A stretch of 39,362 nt of DNA from CAZYBG01 sp964645155 (GTDB lineage: Bacteria; Pseudomonadota; Alphaproteobacteria; Rhodobacterales; Rhodobacteraceae), in assembly GCA_964645155.1 (NCBI GenBank), contig CAZYBG010000027.1, positions 1 to 39,362 of the forward strand, written 5' to 3'. The number at the start of each line of letters is the position of its first letter. Position 1 is the first letter of the stretch. Shown piece after piece: positions 34,957 through 39,362 of the stretch. Below the pieces are notes generated by a model, which was not told the DNA's origin, made no database searches, and saw only the letters and a list, made by a program, of their open reading frames with translations. The translations under genes and the position numbers were made by a program.

Positions 34957-35681
34957 GCCGGCGGGACCTCGGCCGTCAGACGGTCCGAGGCCTCCTCGAC
35001 CGCCTCTTCCAGCCGCTGCATGAAAGGCTCGCTGGCAAGGCCCGGCGGGATCGGCTCCAGGAACTCGACCACGGCGATGCCCGGACGGCGGTAGATCGCC
35101 CGCTTCGGCCAGAACAGCCCCACATTCGTGGCCACCGGCACGCAGGGCTGGCCGAGCTGCTCATAGAGAATCGCGGTCCCGATCTTGTAAGGTTTCCTTA
35201 CCCCCGGCGCGACCCGCGTTCCCTGCGGGTAGATGATGAGCTGACCCGGGCTCCGCTGGCCGCGCGCAACGTCATAGACCATCTTCTGGATCGCCTGGCC
35301 GCGCCGCCCGCGGTCCACCGGCACGCAGCCGATGCGCCAGGCGTACTGGCCGAGGATCGGCGCGAAGAGAAGCTCGCGCTTCATGATGAACTTGCCGCGC
35401 GGCACGGCGCCGAAGATCAGTATGATGTCGAGGAACGACTGGTGCTTGGCCGCCACCACCACCTCGCCGGTCGGGACGCTGCCCCGAACCTCGGTCCGCA
35501 GCCCGACGATCGCCGCCGCGCTCCAGCGCACCCAACGGCAATAGGCATGGCAGGCGGCGAAGGCGCCGGCAGGGCTCGCGAGCGCCCATGGCAGGAAGAC
35601 GATCGCGATCACCGCCATGGCGAGATACATCAGCACGATGAAGACGAGGGAGCGGAGCCACTGAACCGCATAGCCGATCAT
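34953..35681 (-). CDS. plsC: 1-acyl-sn-glycerol-3-phosphate acyltransferase
   Basis: Makes phosphatidic acid from lysophosphatidic acid. 242 residues with an N-terminal membrane helix at about 8-32. The catalytic HX4D is H80-D85 (KHQSFLDI). The phosphate-binding block is YPQGTR, where most PlsC proteins have FPEGTR, and the block FIMKRELLFAPILGQYAWRIGCVPVDR is normal. The start overlaps the ftsX stop (ATGA), placing it as the third gene of ftsE-ftsX-plsC. The E-to-Q change in motif III is the only odd point. It is a single-domain protein. Confidence 0.94.
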   Translation of the reverse strand: MIGYAVQWLRSLVFIVLMYLAMAVIAIVFLPWALASPAGAFAACHAYCRWVRWSAAAIVGLRTEVRGSVPTGEVVVAAKHQSFLDIILIFGAVPRGKFIMKRELLFAPILGQYAWRIGCVPVDRGRRGQAIQKMVYDVARGQRSPGQLIIYPQGTRVAPGVRKPYKIGTAILYEQLGQPCVPVATNVGLFWPKRAIYRRPGIAVVEFLEPIPPGLASEPFMQRLEEAVEEASDRLTAEVPPA

Positions 35682-36580
35682 TCGAGCACCCTCAGCACGC
35701 GCAGGGCGGCGAGCCGCGTCGCGACGAACGCCACCAGGCCGGCCAGCGGCGGGATCGCGAGCGGCAGGAGCCAGGAGGCGCCCCGGAAGCCGAGCCCGGT
35801 AAGGAACCCGCCGGCATCATCGACGCCGGGCAGCAGCAGGATGGCCAGTGTCCCCGCCGCCGATCCGGCGAGGGCGCCGAGCGCGGCGCGTCGGGTGAAC
35901 CGGCGCACGAAGGCGCGGGCGATAAAGGCGTCGCGCGCGCCCACGAGGCGCAGGACCTCGATCACCTTTCGGTTGGCCGACAGCGAGGCCTGCGCGGCCA
36001 GCGCGATCATCGCCGCCATTGCCGCGCCGATCAGCAGCACGGACGCGATGCCGAGCATGCGCAGCCGGCCCGCCGCCTCGACCAGCGGCGCGCGCCACCG
36101 GGTGTGGTCATCGAGGATCGCGCCCGGAGCTTCTGCGGCGAGACGCAGGCGCAGCCCTTCGGCGTCAAAGCCCTCGTCCGCCTCGACGACCTCAATCATC
36201 TCGGGCACCGGCAGGGCGTCGAGCGGCAGGTCGGGGCCGAACCATGGCGCGAGGAGGGCCTCCTGCTCGGCCCGGTCGAGCCGGCGCGCCGAGGCGACGC
36301 CCGGTGTCTGCCCGAGCACGGCGAGCGCCGTCGCGACCTGCGCCTCGATCTGCTCGGGCGGCGCCGAGACGCGCACTGTCGCGGTCCGGGCGAGCGCCCC
36401 CTGCCACCGGTCGGCGAGGCGGCTGGCGGCGAGCGAGAGCGCCAGCGCGAAGACCGCGAGGAAGGCCATGGCGCCGGCCGTGAAGACCGTCAGCCGCGCG
36501 GTGAAGCCGGTGGGCGGGACGATCCGCGCGGCCGGGCCGTCGCCGAAGATCTCGATCGCGCGGGCGAGGACCGCGTTCAC
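35678..36580 (-). CDS. ftsX: Cell division protein FtsX
   Basis: Permease-like partner of FtsE that controls septal peptidoglycan hydrolysis. 300 residues from GTG 36580, which overlaps the ftsE stop (GTGA). There are four transmembrane segments: one near 31-52 (LTVFTAGAMAFLAVFALALSL) and three in the C-terminal half (around 175-195, 232-250 and 268-290), with a periplasmic loop between the first two. The segment SANRKVIEVLRLVGARDAFIARAF is the conserved cytoplasmic coupling part of FtsX. It is overlapped by plsC. Confidence 0.92.
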   Translation of the reverse strand: MNAVLARAIEIFGDGPAARIVPPTGFTARLTVFTAGAMAFLAVFALALSLAASRLADRWQGALARTATVRVSAPPEQIEAQVATALAVLGQTPGVASARRLDRAEQEALLAPWFGPDLPLDALPVPEMIEVVEADEGFDAEGLRLRLAAEAPGAILDDHTRWRAPLVEAAGRLRMLGIASVLLIGAAMAAMIALAAQASLSANRKVIEVLRLVGARDAFIARAFVRRFTRRAALGALAGSAAGTLAILLLPGVDDAGGFLTGLGFRGASWLLPLAIPPLAGLVAFVATRLAALRVLRVLE

Positions 36581-37254
36581 AAGTCGGCCCCTGCGAGTTG
36601 CAGCGTTCCGCCCCGCAGCCGCAGCACGCGGGCCTGCACCTGCGCCTTCGCGGCGCGGATCAGGTTCAGGTCATGCGTCGCGACGATCACCGCGCGGCCC
36701 ATTCGGTTCAGCTCGACCAGGAGCCGGAGGAGCCTGAGCGACATCTCCCAGTCGATGTTGCCGGTCGGTTCGTCGGCGAGGATGACGGCGGGCGAGGTGA
36801 CGACGGCGCGGGCCAGCGCGGCACGCTGTCGCTCGCCGCCCGAAAGCTGCGGAGGCAGCGCCTCGGCCAGGTCGGCCAGGCCGACCCAGGCGAGCAGCTC
36901 GCCGATCTCGGACGGCCCCATCCGCGTTTCCGTCTCGGAGACGGCGAGCGGCAGCGCCACGTTGTCGAACACCGGAAGATGGTCGAGGAACTGGCAGTCC
37001 TGGTGGACGACGCCGATCCGCCGCCGGGCGCGGGCGACCTCGTCGCGCCCCATCGTCGCGACGTCCTGCCCGAAGACGCTGACGGTGCCCAGGGTGGCGC
37101 GCAGGTGCATCGAGCAGAGCCTCAGCAGCGTCGTCTTGCCCGCGCCGGACGGCCCGGTGAGGAAATGGAAACTTCCCGGCGCCAGCTCGAGCGAGATGCC
37201 GGTCAGAAGCGGCTCTGCGCCGTAGCTGTGCGAGACATCGGAAAGGGCGATCAT
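36577..37254 (-). CDS. ftsE: Cell division ATP-binding protein FtsE
   Basis: ABC-type ATPase of the FtsEX complex. 225 residues. Walker A GPSGAGKTT is at 34-42, Q-loop VHQDCQFLDHLPVFDNVALPL, signature LSGGERQRAALARA, Walker B VILADEPTGNIDW and switch His VIVATHDLNLI. The ribosome site is weak. It heads ftsE-ftsX-plsC and diverges from the zinc-ribbon gene. Confidence 0.95.
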   Translation of the reverse strand: MIALSDVSHSYGAEPLLTGISLELAPGSFHFLTGPSGAGKTTLLRLCSMHLRATLGTVSVFGQDVATMGRDEVARARRRIGVVHQDCQFLDHLPVFDNVALPLAVSETETRMGPSEIGELLAWVGLADLAEALPPQLSGGERQRAALARAVVTSPAVILADEPTGNIDWEMSLRLLRLLVELNRMGRAVIVATHDLNLIRAAKAQVQARVLRLRGGTLQLAGADL

Positions 37255-37332
37255 CGGTGGCGTTGTCCGGGCTGCGAGGGTCAGTCATGCCCGAGCGAAG
37301 GGCCGGTTTCAACACGCGCCATCCGCAAACTC

Positions 37333-37393
37333 TTTGATTTCGGCGATACGATGCTACAAGATATGCCCGATCTGCGGCGATGCTGCGCCGCAG
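37333..37393 (+). promoter_or_regulatory. Possible promoter and leader hairpin of the zinc-ribbon gene
   Basis: TTTGAT (37333-37338) and TACAAG (37355-37360) are separated by 16 bases and form a weak sigma-70-like pair. Downstream, CTGCGGC (37372-37378) and GCCGCAG (37387-37393) form a 7-bp stem with an 8-base loop in the leader, 16 bases before the start codon at 37410. It could influence translation. Confidence 0.35.
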
Positions 37394-37409
37394 AGGCAGG
37401 GGAACGATG

Positions 37410-38501
37410 ATGGCACAGAAGCTGCGGCTCGTCTGCCCGAACTGCACGGCGCAGTACGAGGTGGACGAGAGCGTCATTCCGGAAGCGGGTCGCGACGTTC
37501 AGTGTTCGAACTGCGGCCATACGTGGTGGCAGTTGCGCTCAGGACCCGCCGCCGACGCCGACGGGGAGCCGTCGGGGACGGTGGCGGAAGCGCCGGCCGC
37601 TGCGGCAGGCGAGGAGCCCGGGGGCGGTTCGCCCGCTGCGCCGGAACCGATGGCCCCGGGGGCCGAAGTTGCCGAGATCGAAACGCCAATGACCGACGAT
37701 GGCGCCAGTGCGAGCGCGCGGCTGCACGACGACGATCGGGTGGACGAGGCGCAGCCTGTGCCCCAGCAACAGCCTGAGGACGCCCACGGCGACGCGCATG
37801 GCGCTGAAGCGGCCGACGACCGCGGCATCGGGGAGGGCTCGGCGCCGCGGCCCGAACCCGCGCTGCTGGCGTCGGGCATGGGTGCGGATGATGACGGCCC
37901 CGCGCTGGCGGCGGCCCTCGCCGGTACGCCCGGCGCGGCGCTGCCGCAGCGCCGCTCGCTCGACGAGGCGGTGCTCGATGTCCTGCGCGAGGAGGCTGAG
38001 CGCGAGGTCGGGGCGCGGCGGTCGGAGACGGCGACTGCCGCCACGCCGGCGACCCCGGATCCGGCGCTCGCGGGAACGGATCTCGGCCGGGGGCAGGGCG
38101 AGAGGGAGGTCGAGGTGCGTGCCCGGATGGCGTCGCTGGACCAGTTCGAGGAGATCGAGGTCGCAGGACAGCCCCGTCGCGAACGGCATGCCGAGCTGCC
38201 CGACCTCGCGACGATCAACTCGACATGGGACGGCAAGGCGGACGCCGACGGCGATGTCGCGGCGGCCGATGCCGCCGTGCGCCGGCGGAGCGGGTTCCGC
38301 AACGGCTTCGGGCTGACGCTGCTGATCGCCGCCGGGCTCGCGCTCGTCTATGTCTATGCCGACCAGATCGCCGCGCGGGCGCCTGCGCTCGAGGCAAGCG
38401 TGACCTCCTATCGCGAAAGCGTCGACCGGGCACGGGTCTGGCTCGACAGCGCCGCGCTCAATGCCTCGTCGAGTCTGGAGGGCGAAGCGCCACCGCCCTA
38501 G
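37410..38501 (+). CDS. Membrane-anchored zinc-ribbon (MJ0042-type) protein of unknown function
   Basis: 363 residues from the second of two adjacent ATGs (37407 and 37410), with GGGGA upstream. An N-terminal zinc finger has C9, C12, C32 and C35 (LVCPNC ... QCSNCGH). Residues 45-290 are a low-complexity, Ala-, Glu- and Asp-rich stretch, probably disordered. A single transmembrane helix lies near 300-322 (FGLTLLIAAGLALVYVYA), followed by about 40 periplasmic residues. This layout is found beside ftsE in related bacteria and its function is not known; the arrangement resembles a cytoplasmic zinc sensor or adaptor tethered to the inner membrane. Confidence 0.85.
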   Translation: MAQKLRLVCPNCTAQYEVDESVIPEAGRDVQCSNCGHTWWQLRSGPAADADGEPSGTVAEAPAAAAGEEPGGGSPAAPEPMAPGAEVAEIETPMTDDGASASARLHDDDRVDEAQPVPQQQPEDAHGDAHGAEAADDRGIGEGSAPRPEPALLASGMGADDDGPALAAALAGTPGAALPQRRSLDEAVLDVLREEAEREVGARRSETATAATPATPDPALAGTDLGRGQGEREVEVRARMASLDQFEEIEVAGQPRRERHAELPDLATINSTWDGKADADGDVAAADAAVRRRSGFRNGFGLTLLIAAGLALVYVYADQIAARAPALEASVTSYRESVDRARVWLDSAALNASSSLEGEAPPP

Positions 38502-38514
38502 AAGCCAGCCGCCG

Positions 38515-39362
38515 TCAGGCGACCAGCTGTTCGGCCCGCTTCAAATCGACGCTGACAAGCTGGCTGACGCCCTGTTCCTGCATCGTCACCCCGAAGAGCC
38601 GGTCCATCCGGCTCATCGTCACGGCGTGGTGGGTGATGATCAGGAACCGCGTGTCGGTCCGCCGGCACATCTCGTCGAGAAGGTCGCAGAACCGCGTGAC
38701 GTTGGCGTCGTCCAGCGGCGCGTCGACCTCGTCGAGGACGCAGATCGGCGCCGGGTTGGCGAGGAACACCGCGAAGATCAGCGCCAGCGCCGTCAGCGTC
38801 TGCTCGCCGCCCGACAGGAGCGACAGCGTCGAGAGCTTCTTGCCGGGCGGCTGGCACATGATCTCGAGCCCCGCCTCGAGGGGGTCGTCGGATTCGACGA
38901 GTACGAGTTTCGCCTCGCCGCCGCCGAAGAGATGGGTGAAGAGAAGCGCGAAGTTGGCGTTCACCTGCTCGAACGCGGTGAGAAGCCGCTCGCGCCCCTC
39001 GCGGTTGAGGCCGCTGATCCCGGCCCGCAGCTTCTTGATCGCCTCCTCAAGGTCGGCCTTCTCGCTCACGAGGGTATCGTGCTCGGTCTGCACCTCGCGC
39101 GCATCCTCTTCGGCGCGGAGGTTCACGGCGCCGAGCGCGTCGCGCTGGCGGCGGAGGCGCGCGACATCGGCCTCGATCAGGTCTGCGCCGGGCATCCGCG
39201 CGGGATCGGCGTCGAGCGCGGCAAGCAGGTCTTGCGGAGTGGTGTCCTGTTCTTCCGCGATCCGGTGCACGGCCTGCTCGGCACCGGCGCGGGCCGCCTC
39301 GGCGCGGGCCTCGGCGCGGGCCCGTGCCTCGCGGGCCTCGGAGGCCGCGCGCTCGGCCTCCC
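38515..39362 (-). CDS. smc: Chromosome segregation protein SMC, C-terminal part
   Basis: Only the C-terminal 282 residues or so are inside the window; the gene continues past the right edge. The end of the coiled coil (Ala/Glu/Arg-rich) leads to ALGAVNLRAEEDAREV, then the head domain with the ABC signature LSLLSGGEQTLTALAL, Walker B ICVLDEVDAPLDDANV and the switch FLIITHHAVTMSRMD. The stop is at 38515, 13 bp from the zinc-ribbon stop (convergent). It forms the ATPase head that loads the SMC ring on DNA. Confidence 0.97.
   Translation of the reverse strand, partial: EAERAASEAREARARAEARAEAARAGAEQAVHRIAEEQDTTPQDLLAALDADPARMPGADLIEADVARLRRQRDALGAVNLRAEEDAREVQTEHDTLVSEKADLEEAIKKLRAGISGLNREGRERLLTAFEQVNANFALLFTHLFGGGEAKLVLVESDDPLEAGLEIMCQPPGKKLSTLSLLSGGEQTLTALALIFAVFLANPAPICVLDEVDAPLDDANVTRFCDLLDEMCRRTDTRFLIITHHAVTMSRMDRLFGVTMQEQGVSQLVSVDLKRAEQLVA

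Overview
The window is GC-rich chromosomal DNA of an alphaproteobacterium, almost certainly a member of the Rhodobacterales (Rhodobacteraceae). The evidence is an L-malyl-CoA/beta-methylmalyl-CoA lyase of the Rhodobacter mcl1 type, the order rnd-kdsD-lptC-lptA-lptB-hpf-ptsN without rpoN, a NodH-like sulfotransferase beside a GT14-type transferase typical of this order, and an alphaproteobacterial heat-shock promoter before dnaK. Genes are packed tightly, often with 4-bp ATGA or GTGA overlaps. No gene-free stretch exceeds 300 bases. I saw no insertion sequence, prophage, integrase, rRNA or CRISPR array.

Layout. 1-5.4 kb (minus): glutamate synthase, gltD, then an exported protein of unknown function, then gltB. 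gltB runs off the left edge and is broken by a 10-N assembly gap flanked by a 7-bp duplication. 5.5-9.7 kb (minus): uppP, dnaJ, dnaK, with a near-consensus RpoH promoter before dnaK and a strong hairpin between dnaK and dnaJ. 9.85 kb (plus): an AlkB-family dioxygenase, divergent from dnaK.

10.5-19.4 kb is a surface-glycan locus: a KpsM-type ABC permease (minus), then on the plus strand cysQ, kdsB, galU, two tandem paralogous glycosyltransferases, a GT14-like glycosyltransferase with a long C-terminal extension, and a sulfotransferase. CysQ would clear the PAP released by the sulfotransferase, and GalU and KdsB supply UDP-glucose and CMP-Kdo, so a sulfated polysaccharide is a reasonable inference.

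19.4-24.3 kb (minus): ptsN, hpf, lptB, lptA, lptC, kdsD, an RNase D and a tRNA-Leu(CAG), in transcription order tRNA, rnd, kdsD, lptC, lptA, lptB, hpf, ptsN. This is the envelope and ribosome-hibernation block. 24.5 kb: a complex I NDUFA9-like protein. 25.5-29 kb: a second glycan-export set with KpsT and KpsE on the minus strand, diverging from KpsM and an initiating sugar transferase on the plus strand.

28.9-31.8 kb (minus): dgcN-dgcA-dat, a compact operon for D-amino acid (D-glutamate) catabolism. 32-33 kb: mcl1. 33-33.8 kb: an AraC/GyrI-like regulator. 34-35 kb: accA, convergent with the ftsE-ftsX-plsC operon. 37.4 kb: a membrane-anchored zinc-ribbon protein divergent from ftsE. The right edge holds the C-terminal part of smc (minus).

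The most unusual non-coding signal is a set of three 11-bp-spaced TGTACAC direct repeats at the start of the gene between gltD and gltB. Because 11 is not a multiple of 3, this looks like a DNA-level operator rather than a protein repeat. Other points of interest are a glycosyltransferase whose conserved N-terminus has no ATG, GTG or TTG start, and the sulfation gene set.
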